From Stutzerimonas chloritidismutans AW-1 (lineage in GTDB: Bacteria > Pseudomonadota > Gammaproteobacteria > Pseudomonadales > Pseudomonadaceae), in the NCBI RefSeq assembly GCF_000495915.1, contig NZ_AOFQ01000039.1, positions 1 through 35,791 of the forward strand: 35,791 bases of DNA, in the 5' to 3' direction. Numbering within the stretch: the stretch's first letter is position 1; each line of letters opens with the position of its first letter. Below the pieces are notes generated by a model that saw nothing but the letters and a program-made list of their open reading frames with translations, did no database searches and had not been told where the DNA came from. Positions 8,622-16,112 of this stretch are shown one piece after another. The position numbers and the translations under genes were made by a program.

Positions 8622-9623
8622 ATGTCCACACTGCGCTCGCTGAACAAGACCCTCCTCGCCGCCGGCCTGGCCGTCGCGACATTGTTTTCACCGCTGGCCA
8701 GCCAGGCCGCCGAGAAGCTGAAGATCGGCACCGTGGTCTGGGCCGGCTACGGCCCCTTCTACGTCGCCGACAAGAAAGACCTGTTCAAGCCCCACGGCCT
8801 GGATGTAGACCTGCAGTTCTTCAACGACCCGGCGCTGATCCCCACCGCCATGCTCAGCCGCGCGCTGGACGGCGGCATGCTCACCTACGACCAGGTAGTG
8901 GCCTCGGTCGCCAAGGGCCTCAAGCATCGCGTGGTGATGCCCATCGACTTCTCCAACGGCGGTGACGCCATCGTCGCCGATGCTTCGATTCAGTCGGTCG
9001 CCGACTTCAAGGGCAAGAAGGTCGGCTTCAACCCGCTGTCTCCGTCGGACTTCCTGCTGGCTTATGCGCTGCAACAGAACGGCATGAGCGACAAGGACAT
9101 CGACGCCGTCAACATGACTCCGGAAGGCATTCCCGGCGCCATGGCCTCGGGCAATCTGCCGGTCGGCGTGACCTACGAGCCCAACGTCTCGCAGATTCTC
9201 TCCATGGGCGGCGGCGACAAGTTCAAGGTGGTCTATTCGTCCAAGGACGCGCCAGGCCTGATCACCGATGTACTGGTCTTCGACGAAGCGGTGATCGCCA
9301 AGAAGCCCGCTGCCATCAAGTCAATGATCCAGGGCTATCTCGACGGCCTGGCCTACATGCAGGCGCACCCCGAGGAGTCGGCTGAGATCATCGGCGAGGT
9401 GCTCGGCGTCAGCGCCGAAGAAGCCGTCGAGCAGATGGCCGGCGCCTACAACATCCCACTCGACGAGATGGGCAAGAGCTTCACGCCAGGTGACGACACC
9501 CATTCCTTCCATGGCAGCGGCGCGATCATCGCCAAGTTGCTCAAGGACAACGGGCAGATTCCGACCATCCCGGACTTCAGCAAGACCTACGACGCCCAGT
9601 TCACCGAAGCGCTCGCCCAGTAA
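8622..9623 (+). CDS. ABC transporter substrate-binding protein (NMT1/TauA/SsuA type)
   Basis: First gene of the riboswitch operon; 333 residues. The signal peptide (Lys/Arg-containing start, hydrophobic LLAAGLAVATLFSPLA, cleavage near SQA-AEK) sends it to the periplasm. The mature part has the NitT/TauT-type fold: KIGTVVWAGYGPFYVADKKDLF, the DLQFFNDPALIPTAMLS segment, and FKGKKVGFNPLSPSDFLL. Such proteins bind small polar nitrogen or sulfur compounds. The matching permease and ATPase are the last two genes of the operon (16109-17829), so this is probably one importer split to the two ends. Control by guanidine suggests a guanidine or guanidino-compound ligand, which is inference. Confidence 0.9.
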   Translation: MSTLRSLNKTLLAAGLAVATLFSPLASQAAEKLKIGTVVWAGYGPFYVADKKDLFKPHGLDVDLQFFNDPALIPTAMLSRALDGGMLTYDQVVASVAKGLKHRVVMPIDFSNGGDAIVADASIQSVADFKGKKVGFNPLSPSDFLLAYALQQNGMSDKDIDAVNMTPEGIPGAMASGNLPVGVTYEPNVSQILSMGGGDKFKVVYSSKDAPGLITDVLVFDEAVIAKKPAAIKSMIQGYLDGLAYMQAHPEESAEIIGEVLGVSAEEAVEQMAGAYNIPLDEMGKSFTPGDDTHSFHGSGAIIAKLLKDNGQIPTIPDFSKTYDAQFTEALAQ

Positions 9624-9633
9624 GCCGACGCCG

Positions 9634-9651
9634 GGCGGGCCGTAGCCCGCC
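9634..9651 (+). repeat. Intercistronic hairpin after the binding-protein gene
   Basis: GGCGGGC (9634-9640), loop CGTA, GCCCGCC (9645-9651): a perfect 7-bp G/C stem 10 nt after the stop, with no T tract. Hairpins here commonly stabilise the upstream part of the message so that the binding protein is made in excess over its permease; that role is inferred. Confidence 0.6.
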
Positions 9652-9667
9652 TGTGCTGGAGAACACC

Positions 9668-10690
9668 ATGACTGCCAAACCCCTGTACCGCTATGCCGAT
9701 GGCCGCCTGCCCAACACGCTGGCCATTCTCTATACCGCGCTTGCCTACGGCGGCGGCCTGGCCCTGCTGTTCGCCGGCAACGGCTGGTTGAACGCGCTGG
9801 GCACGTTGCTGCTGGCCCACGGCATGATCATCGCCGCCTACCTGATCCACGAATTCGCCCATGGCGCCATCTTCAGCGTGCCCAAGCACAACGAATGGGC
9901 CGGCAACGTCTGCAGCTGGCTGTGCGGCAGTTGCTACGCCGAGTTTCAGGACCTGCGCAAGAAACACATGCGTCACCACGTCGACCGCGCCGACGTGATC
10001 ACCTTCGACAGTAAGGCCTTCCTCAAGGCACGCCCGCTGTGGTTCCAGAAGCTGGTGCTGGCGCTGGAATGGGCCTATGTGCCGGCGGTGGAGCTGATCA
10101 TGCATTTCTACGTGATCGCCCTGCCCTTCATCACCGACAACGACAAGCACCGCGCCCGGCGTGGCAAGGTCGCCGCTGTGCTGGCCGTTCGCACGCTGCT
10201 TTTTGCCGGGCTCGCGGCGCTGTCGCTGAAGGCCGTGCTGCTCTACGCAGTGGCCTGGATGATCATGCTCAGCGTGCTGCGTTTCGCCGATGCCTATCAG
10301 CACACCTACGAAGCCTTCGCCGTGCTGGAAGATGGCGGCAAGCTGCCGGAGGACAAGCGCCGCGACCGCAGCTACGAGCAGCAGAACACCTATAGCAACG
10401 TAGTCTCGGAACGCTGGCCGACGCTGAACCTGCTGCTGCTCAACTTTTCCTTCCACAACGCCCACCACGAAAAGCCGGTAGCGCCCTGGTATCGACTGCC
10501 CAAGCTGCACGCCGAGCTGTACGGCAGCACCTACAACCAGGTCATCCCGATGCGCAAGCTGCTCGGTAGCTTCCACCGCTACCGCGTGCGTCGCGTGCTG
10601 GACGATGACTACGGTGTGGTCAGCGAGGGGCCGCACAAGGCCGACAACTTCTACGGCGCCGTGGGCGTCTCCTTCCTGACGGCGGTGTGA
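9668..10690 (+). CDS. Membrane fatty-acid-desaturase-like di-iron protein
   Basis: 340 residues with the histidine clusters of the integral-membrane desaturase/hydroxylase superfamily: HEFAH (about 61-65), KHMRHH (His about 100, 103, 104) and HNAHH (about 263-267), plus an extra His in AYQHTYEAF (about 212). Hydrophobic stretches (TLLLAHGMIIAAYLI, AVLLYAVAWMIMLSVL) provide the membrane spans. The family uses two irons and O2 to desaturate or hydroxylate unactivated carbons. Its place in a guanidine-controlled nitrogen operon makes lipid modification unlikely. Hydroxylation of an alkyl chain on a nitrogen compound is a reasonable inference. ATG 9668 is preferred over 9653 because GGAG precedes it by 6 bp. 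The next gene starts 1 nt after the stop. Confidence 0.85.
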   Translation: MTAKPLYRYADGRLPNTLAILYTALAYGGGLALLFAGNGWLNALGTLLLAHGMIIAAYLIHEFAHGAIFSVPKHNEWAGNVCSWLCGSCYAEFQDLRKKHMRHHVDRADVITFDSKAFLKARPLWFQKLVLALEWAYVPAVELIMHFYVIALPFITDNDKHRARRGKVAAVLAVRTLLFAGLAALSLKAVLLYAVAWMIMLSVLRFADAYQHTYEAFAVLEDGGKLPEDKRRDRSYEQQNTYSNVVSERWPTLNLLLLNFSFHNAHHEKPVAPWYRLPKLHAELYGSTYNQVIPMRKLLGSFHRYRVRRVLDDDYGVVSEGPHKADNFYGAVGVSFLTAV

Positions 10691-10691
10691 C

Positions 10692-11480
10692 ATGCACAAG
10701 GCACTGGATTACCGCGGCCGCTGCGTGGTCATCACCGGCGCCGCCGGGGGCATCGGCCGGGGACTGGCGCAGAGCTTCGCCGCTGCCGGCGCCACCCTGG
10801 AACTGCTCGACCGTGACGCCGACGCCCTCGCCCGGCTCGCAGACGAACTCGCTGACGAGACGCCGCTGCACTGCACCGCGCTGGACCTCGGTGATCGCCA
10901 GGCGGTGCAGCAGTACGCCGATGACCTCGCCTGCCGCGGCCTCAATGCCGATGTGCTGGTCAACAACGCCGGCGTCGAATACGCCACGCCGCTGGATGAG
11001 TGCAGCTTCGAGGCCGATCAGCGCTGGTCGACCCTGCTGGAGAACAACGTCGGCTCCATGCAACGCCTGACCCGTGCGTTGCTGCCACGCCTGCGTGCCG
11101 GCGCCAGCGTGATCAACCAGGCCTCGATCTGGGGTCTGAAAGGCGTGCCGGGCTTTTCCGCCTATGTCGCCAGCAAGCACGCAGTGGTCGGCCTGACCCG
11201 CTCTCTGGCCTGGGAACTCGGGCCGCGGCGCATCCGGGTGAACGCGGTATGCCCCGGCTGGATCGCCACCGATGCGGCCATGCGCTCGCTGCAGGTGATG
11301 GCCGACGCCAACGGCCGCAGCGACAGCGCCGAACTGGCGACGATCCTCGCCAACCAGGCCATCCCGGAGCTGCTGACGCCTGCGGATCTGGGCGGCACCT
11401 TCCTGTTTCTCGGCTCGCCACTGGCTGCCGCCCTGACCGGCCAGGCGCTGTCGGTCAGCCACGGCGAGGTGATGCACTAA
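10692..11480 (+). CDS. Short-chain dehydrogenase/reductase (first of two)
   Basis: Classical SDR of 262 residues: NAD(P)-binding TGAAGGIGRG near the N-terminus, then LVNNAGVEY, then the catalytic region ASIWGLKGVPGFSAYVASK with the Tyr-x-x-x-Lys pair, and RIRVNAVCPGWIAT. It probably oxidises an alcohol or reduces a ketone formed by the preceding di-iron enzyme. Its start is 1 nt after the previous stop, and its TAA overlaps the next ATG (TAATG), implying coupled translation. The substrate cannot be told from sequence. Confidence 0.88.
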   Translation: MHKALDYRGRCVVITGAAGGIGRGLAQSFAAAGATLELLDRDADALARLADELADETPLHCTALDLGDRQAVQQYADDLACRGLNADVLVNNAGVEYATPLDECSFEADQRWSTLLENNVGSMQRLTRALLPRLRAGASVINQASIWGLKGVPGFSAYVASKHAVVGLTRSLAWELGPRRIRVNAVCPGWIATDAAMRSLQVMADANGRSDSAELATILANQAIPELLTPADLGGTFLFLGSPLAAALTGQALSVSHGEVMH

Positions 11481-12235
11481 TGGCTGCCATCTTTACTGGC
11501 CAGACCGCCCTGGTCACCGGCGCGGCGACCGGTATCGGCCGCGCCACCGCGCTTGCACTGACAGCCGAGGGTGCGCGGGTCTGGATCAACCATCGCGACC
11601 AGCATGATCTGGCGAACCAATTGGTCGAGCAGATCACCGCCAATGGCGGCGACGCCTGGGCCATCGAAGCGGATGTCAGCGACCCGGCCGCGGTCGCGGC
11701 GATGTTCGAGGCCATCGAGGCGCACGGGCCACTGGATCTGTTGGTGAACAACGCCGGGGTGATCCTGGAAAAGCCCTTTCTCGAGGCCAGCGAAGCAGAC
11801 TGGGCCATGGTGCTGGGCGTCGACCTCGCCGGCGTCTATCGCTGCTGCCGTCATGCACTGGCGCGGATGCAGCCGCGGCGCAGCGGCGCCATCGTCAATG
11901 TCGCCTCGGACCTCGGCTTTCTCGGCCGCGAGCAGTACACCGCCTACTGCACGGCCAAGGCCGGGGTGATCGGCCTGACCCGCTCGTTGGCGCGCGAATT
12001 CGCCGCCGATGGCATTCGCGTCAATGGCGTCGCACCCGGCCCTATCGCCACGGCGATGGTCAGCCCGGAGCACATGAGCGACGAGTGGATGGCCAAGGAA
12101 CTGGCGATCCCCATGGCGCGCCTGGGTACGCCGGAGGAAGTCGCGGCGGCCATCGTCTTTCTGCTTTCGCCGCAGTCGAGCTACTTCACCGGACAGCTGC
12201 TCGGGCCCAATGGCGGCTCCTGGATGGGCGCATGA
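11480..12235 (+). CDS. Short-chain dehydrogenase/reductase (second of two)
   Basis: 251 residues, FabG-like SDR: TGAATGIGRA, LLVNNAGVI, NVASDLGFLG with YTAYCTAK (catalytic Tyr and Lys), and RVNGVAPGPIAT. An Arg after the second strand (WINHRDQHD) hints at NADP preference, but this is weak. It shares the fold but is clearly divergent from its neighbour, so the pair probably acts on successive intermediates rather than being a recent duplication. It overlaps the previous gene by 1 nt and the next by 4 nt (ATGA). Confidence 0.88.
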   Translation: MAAIFTGQTALVTGAATGIGRATALALTAEGARVWINHRDQHDLANQLVEQITANGGDAWAIEADVSDPAAVAAMFEAIEAHGPLDLLVNNAGVILEKPFLEASEADWAMVLGVDLAGVYRCCRHALARMQPRRSGAIVNVASDLGFLGREQYTAYCTAKAGVIGLTRSLAREFAADGIRVNGVAPGPIATAMVSPEHMSDEWMAKELAIPMARLGTPEEVAAAIVFLLSPQSSYFTGQLLGPNGGSWMGA

Positions 12236-13116
12236 ACAGCCTTATGCCACAGGGCATGCTGATCGGCGGCGCCATCATGTGGGGCTTGGGTTGGCTACCG
12301 CTGCAGTTCTTCGCTGCCCGCGGCCTGGCCGGCATGCCGCTGGTGCTGCTGACCTATTCGCTACTCAGCCTTCTGGCTGTGCCGGTGCTCTGGCAGCAGC
12401 GCCGGCGGTGGGCCAGCCAGTATCGCCAAGTGCTCACCATGGGCCTGTGCGGCGGCTGGGCCACCGCGGCACTGGTCACCGCCCTGGCCGACGGAAACGT
12501 GGTGCGGGTGATGCTGCTGTTCTATCTGGCGCCGGTGTGGGCGATGGTCGGCGGCTGGCTGCTGCTGGGCGAACGCCTCAGCGGCACACGGCTTTTCGCT
12601 CTGGGGCTGGCAATGCTCGGCATCGGCCTGACCCTCGGCATCACTGGCGAAGCCCTGGACGCGCCGGGCGCGAATGACTGGCTGGCGCTTTCCGCCGGCC
12701 TTGCCTTCAGCCTCAACAACCTCGCCACCCGCGCCGCCGACCGGGTGCCGCTGGCGAGCAAGGCGCTGGTCAGTTTCATCGGCAGCGCGCTGCTCGGTGG
12801 GCTGTTCTGCCTGCTGTTTCGTCAGTCGATACCACCGCTGGATCTGACCCTGACCTGGCAGATCAGCCTGCTCGCCCTCGGCTGGCTGGTCAGCATGGCC
12901 GCCGTGCAGTACGGCCTCACTCATCTTGAAGCCGGCCGTGCCGCGGTGCTGGTGGTGTTCGAGCTGATCGCCGCGGTGCTGTCGTCCGCCTGGTTCGGCA
13001 ACCACGCCATCGGCCCGAACGAATGGCTCGGCGCCGCCCTGATCACCACCGCCGCGCTGATCGCCGGCTGGCCGGAACGTCCCCTCCCCATCGCGACTAG
13101 GAGCACCTGCGCATGA
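12232..13116 (+). CDS. EamA/DMT-family membrane transporter
   Basis: 294 residues, about ten hydrophobic spans in two EamA-like halves (MLIGGAIMWGLGWLPLQFFA; later WISL..LGWLVSMAAVQYGL-type segments and a final ALITTAALIAG). The DMT superfamily includes metabolite exporters and uptake carriers; the SMR branch exports guanidinium, but this is a ten-span EamA protein, not a four-span Gdx. Its operon position suggests movement of the pathway substrate or excess product across the inner membrane. ATG 12232 overlaps the previous stop (ATGA), and its own stop overlaps the next start the same way. Confidence 0.85.
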   Translation: MNSLMPQGMLIGGAIMWGLGWLPLQFFAARGLAGMPLVLLTYSLLSLLAVPVLWQQRRRWASQYRQVLTMGLCGGWATAALVTALADGNVVRVMLLFYLAPVWAMVGGWLLLGERLSGTRLFALGLAMLGIGLTLGITGEALDAPGANDWLALSAGLAFSLNNLATRAADRVPLASKALVSFIGSALLGGLFCLLFRQSIPPLDLTLTWQISLLALGWLVSMAAVQYGLTHLEAGRAAVLVVFELIAAVLSSAWFGNHAIGPNEWLGAALITTAALIAGWPERPLPIATRSTCA

Positions 13117-13874
13117 GCGTGCACATGGATCAACTGAGCTGGGTCGACTATGAACGCCGCATCGGCGAAGGCGCCGTGGTCTTCCTGCCCTGCGGCGCCA
13201 CCGAGCAGCATGGCCCTCACCTGCCGCTGGGCACCGACGCGCTGCTGGCCAGCGCCATCAGCGCCGAAGTGGCGATGAGGGTCGGCGGGCTGGTCGCGCC
13301 AGCGCTGTCCTACGGCTACAAGTCGCAACCCAAATGCGGCGGCGGCCAGCATTTCTGCGGTACCACCAGCCTGGATGGCGCGACCTTGAGCGCACTGGTG
13401 CGCGACGCCGTGCGGGAGTTCCACCGCCACGGCGTGCGCCGCCTGGTGCTGGTGCTCGGCCATTACGAGAACCAGTGGTTCGTCGCCGAAGGCATCCAGC
13501 TGGCGCTGCGCGACCTCGGACCGGACGCCGGCCTGGAGGTAATGCGCCTGGAACACTGGGACTTCTGTCGCGAGCAGACCCTGACCGATGTCTTCCCCAA
13601 TGGATTCCCCGGCTTCGCCCTGGAGCACGCTGCGGTGATCGAGACCTCGCTGATGCTGCACTTCCATCCGCAGCTGGTGGCGCTGGAGAAGATTCCGGAC
13701 GACGCCCCGGCGGACTTCCCGCCCTACGACATGTACCCCACCCGTACCGAATGGGTGCCGCCTTCCGGCGTGCTGTCCTCGGCCAAGGGCTCCAGCGCGG
13801 CGAAAGGCCAGCGGCTGGCCGACGACATCGTCGAAGGCATCGCCGCCGCGGTGTGCAAGGAGTTCGCCCTGTGA
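13113..13874 (+). CDS. Creatininase-family amidohydrolase
   Basis: 253 residues, close in length and motifs to Pseudomonas creatinine amidohydrolase. The metal ligands appear conserved: Glu31 and His33 (GATEQHGPH), Asp42 (LGTDALL), His117 and Glu119 (LGHYEN), each offset by -3 from the numbering I recall for P. putida creatininase. The YGYKSQ..GGG.HF.GTTSLDGATL stretch is also shared. These enzymes open a cyclic guanidine/amide ring or cleave related amides with two metal ions. Under guanidine control, a cyclic guanidino compound such as creatinine or a relative is a natural candidate substrate. No creatinase (the next creatinine-pathway enzyme) is present, so the classical pathway is not complete here. 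Confidence 0.88.
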   Translation: MSVHMDQLSWVDYERRIGEGAVVFLPCGATEQHGPHLPLGTDALLASAISAEVAMRVGGLVAPALSYGYKSQPKCGGGQHFCGTTSLDGATLSALVRDAVREFHRHGVRRLVLVLGHYENQWFVAEGIQLALRDLGPDAGLEVMRLEHWDFCREQTLTDVFPNGFPGFALEHAAVIETSLMLHFHPQLVALEKIPDDAPADFPPYDMYPTRTEWVPPSGVLSSAKGSSAAKGQRLADDIVEGIAAAVCKEFAL

Positions 13875-14527
13875 CCCTGGCGACGAACCTGAACCCCGGG
13901 CGCACGGCGCTACTGGTGATCGACATGCAGCGTGATTTCTGCGCTCTGGGTGGCTACGCCGACCAGGCCGGCATGGACGTCAGCCGCCTGCGTGCACCGA
14001 TCCCGGCGATCCAGGCGCTGCTGGATCGCGCTCGCGGGCTGGGCATGCTGGTCGTGCACACCCGTGAAGGTCATCGTCCGGATCTTTCCGATCTGCCCGA
14101 CCCCAAACGCCGCCGTGCCGAAGCGACTGGCGCCCCCATCGGCAGTGCTGGCCCCCTCGGCCGCCTGCTGGTGCGCGGCGAATTCGGCCACGACCTGATC
14201 GACGAACTGCAGCCGCGCGCTGGCGAGCCGGTGATCGACAAACCCGGCTACAGCGCTTTCGCCCATACCGATCTCGAACTGATCCTGCGCCGCCGCGGCA
14301 TCGAGCGGCTGATCCTGACCGGCGTGACTACCGAGGTCTGCGTGTCTTCGACGCTGCGCCAGGCCATCGACCTTGGCTTCGACTGCCTGACCGTCAGCGA
14401 TGCCTGCGCCTCGTCCGACCCGCAACTGCATGCAGCTGCGCTGGCGATGATCGAGGTCGAAGGTGGGCTGTTCGGCAGCGTGACCGACAGCGCCAGCCTG
14501 CTCCGGCGTCTGGAGCGTGCCGCATGA
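13871..14527 (+). CDS. Isochorismatase-fold cysteine hydrolase, biuret-hydrolase-like
   Basis: 218 residues from a GTG at 13871 that overlaps the previous stop (GTGA). Catalytic triad visible: Asp18 (LLVIDMQRDF), Lys124 (VIDKPGYSAF) and Cys157 (TTEVCVSSTLRQA). Beyond the family motifs it carries the segments HTREGHRPDLSDLP and LLVRGEFGHDLI..L.P..GE, which I recall from biuret amidohydrolase (BiuH) and its relatives. It would cleave an amide or ureido bond; with biuret the product would be allophanate, the substrate of AtzF. N-carbamoylsarcosine amidase is the other relative worth considering, given the creatininase next door. Substrate is inferred, family is not. Confidence 0.88.
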   Translation: MTLATNLNPGRTALLVIDMQRDFCALGGYADQAGMDVSRLRAPIPAIQALLDRARGLGMLVVHTREGHRPDLSDLPDPKRRRAEATGAPIGSAGPLGRLLVRGEFGHDLIDELQPRAGEPVIDKPGYSAFAHTDLELILRRRGIERLILTGVTTEVCVSSTLRQAIDLGFDCLTVSDACASSDPQLHAAALAMIEVEGGLFGSVTDSASLLRRLERAA

Positions 14528-15306
14528 CCGATGTGCTGAAGCTCTGGCCACTGCTGACCGCCACGCATCGCTATGACAAGTCGATTTCCACCCGCAATCG
14601 CGGCCAGGGCACGCTGATCGACGCGCCGATCCTCGCCTTCCTTATCGAAACCCGACAGGGTCGCGTGCTGTTCGACGTCGGCTGCGACTACGCCAAGCTC
14701 AGCGATCCGCAGCTGCGTGCGCGCTGGTTCGATCCGGTGGAGTTTCCCATGGGGCCGCCCGAGATGACCGAGGAGCAGCGTCTGCCCGCCCATCTGGACC
14801 GACACGGGCTGTCCCCCGCCGATATTGATCTCGTGTTCCTCAGTCATCTGCATTTCGATCACGCCGGTGGCCTGTGCGAACTGTGCGGCTGCGATGTGCA
14901 TGTGCATGAAGCGGAACTCGCCGCCGCCCGCGCCCAGGCGGACAATGCCTACTTCGCCGATGACTTTGCCGGCGAACATCGTTGGATGCTGCAGCGCGAC
15001 GAATACGAGCTGCTGCCCGGACTGCGCGCGATCAATACCCCCGGGCACACCGCCGGCCACATGTCGCTGCTTATCGAACTGCCGCACGGCAAGCCGGTGA
15101 TTCTCGCCGGGGACGCTGCGGACCTGAGCGAGAACCTGGTCGACGAAGTCGCGCCCGGCCTCTGCTGGCAGGACCGCGAAGACCTGGCGTTGGCCAGCAT
15201 CCGCAAGCTCAAGGCCACCGCTGCCGAAACCGACGCCGCAATCTGGCCGAATCACGACATGGCCTTCTGGCGCACCCTCAAACGCTTTCCGGAGTACCAC
15301 GCATGA
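14524..15306 (+). CDS. Metallo-beta-lactamase-fold hydrolase (N-acyl-homoserine-lactonase-like)
   Basis: 260 residues with the MBL metal site: HLHFDHAGG (His108, His110, Asp112, His113), TPGHTAGH (His175) and AGDAAD (Asp197), and a late NHDMAFW. Overall arrangement matches the AttM/AiiA-type lactonase group, which opens lactones. In this operon a quorum-quenching role is unlikely; ring opening or ester hydrolysis of a pathway intermediate fits better. ATG overlaps the previous stop by 4 nt, and its own stop overlaps the next ATG. Confidence 0.85.
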   Translation: MTDVLKLWPLLTATHRYDKSISTRNRGQGTLIDAPILAFLIETRQGRVLFDVGCDYAKLSDPQLRARWFDPVEFPMGPPEMTEEQRLPAHLDRHGLSPADIDLVFLSHLHFDHAGGLCELCGCDVHVHEAELAAARAQADNAYFADDFAGEHRWMLQRDEYELLPGLRAINTPGHTAGHMSLLIELPHGKPVILAGDAADLSENLVDEVAPGLCWQDREDLALASIRKLKATAAETDAAIWPNHDMAFWRTLKRFPEYHA

Positions 15307-16112
15307 AGAGCGTTCCCGATGCCTATCTTGGCGTGTGGCGCCGGCGCCTGCTGACCACCACGGCCGGCTTGCGTGACGAAACCAGCGAGGTGTACTGGCT
15401 GCAAACCGCCAGCCTGCACGCCGACCTGCGCCTGCCGCGGCCGCAAGCGCTGCCGCCAGCCGCCTCGCTGGAAACCTGCAGCCATGCCCAGCAGCTGGCC
15501 CTGAGCGAACAGGCTGGCTTCGCCGGCATCACCGAGGTCACCGGCGATATCTGCCAGTGGCATCGGCTGATCGACTTCCAGCCGCCGGGCGGACCTGCGG
15601 ATATCGGCCTGATGCACTTCGAGACCCCGGAGCGGCTGCTGGAAGACGGGCTGGACGGCAGCTATCACGAAATCTGGCAGCGCCTGCCGGAGTCGCAAGG
15701 GCGCAACTGGGGCATCTGGCTGCGCGCGGCGGAGCAGCCAGCCCGGCAGGCCTGTCTGCTGGTAGCGGGCGACTACTTCCTGTTCGCTGCCGAGCGGCCG
15801 ATTCTGCTGCCGGCCAGCACAGGATATCTGCGTGACCAACTGGCCGCCGTCAGCCCCGCCCTGCGGCCACAGTTGCTGGCCTGTGAGCTGTCGTTCGGTC
15901 GCCATCGCAACGGCGCAACACCCTGGCAGATCACCCATTCGACGCTGCCCGGCCGCGTCGGCGACGCCCTGTTGTCGAGCTACTGGAACTTCGCCGACCC
16001 CGCCAGCCTGCCCGCCGCGGACCTTGCCGCCCTCGGTCGCTATCCGGCGGCCGGCGGCTGGCAACGCGTCGAACTGGATGTGCCCACCGTTTCACAGGAG
16101 GTTCCCGCATGA
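15303..16112 (+). CDS. Unrecognised conserved-looking protein
   Basis: 269 residues, no signal peptide and no membrane span, so probably cytosolic. Rich in Trp and aromatic residues in short strand-like segments: YLGVWRRRLLTT, EVYWLQTASLHADLRLP, FAGITEV, CQWHRLIDFQPPG, then ADIGLMHFE and YHEIWQRLP, and a Trp-rich C-terminal half (NWGIWLRAA, SYWNFADP). This pattern suggests a beta-barrel, lipocalin-like fold, with a faint likeness to the Hri1 family that I would not rely on. ATGA overlaps on both sides tie it tightly between the lactonase-like gene and the ABC permease. It is the one operon member with no assignable activity and could be a binding protein or a new enzyme. Confidence 0.8.
   Translation: MKSVPDAYLGVWRRRLLTTTAGLRDETSEVYWLQTASLHADLRLPRPQALPPAASLETCSHAQQLALSEQAGFAGITEVTGDICQWHRLIDFQPPGGPADIGLMHFETPERLLEDGLDGSYHEIWQRLPESQGRNWGIWLRAAEQPARQACLLVAGDYFLFAAERPILLPASTGYLRDQLAAVSPALRPQLLACELSFGRHRNGATPWQITHSTLPGRVGDALLSSYWNFADPASLPAADLAALGRYPAAGGWQRVELDVPTVSQEVPA

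Noticed and set aside
9671..10690. Classical fatty-acid desaturase for membrane lipids
   Set aside because: Family fold agrees, but it is the second gene of a guanidine-controlled nitrogen operon; kept only as a family label.
14524..15306. Quorum-quenching N-acyl-homoserine lactonase
   Set aside because: The MBL metal site is real, but operon context argues for a pathway hydrolase; nothing links it to quorum signals.
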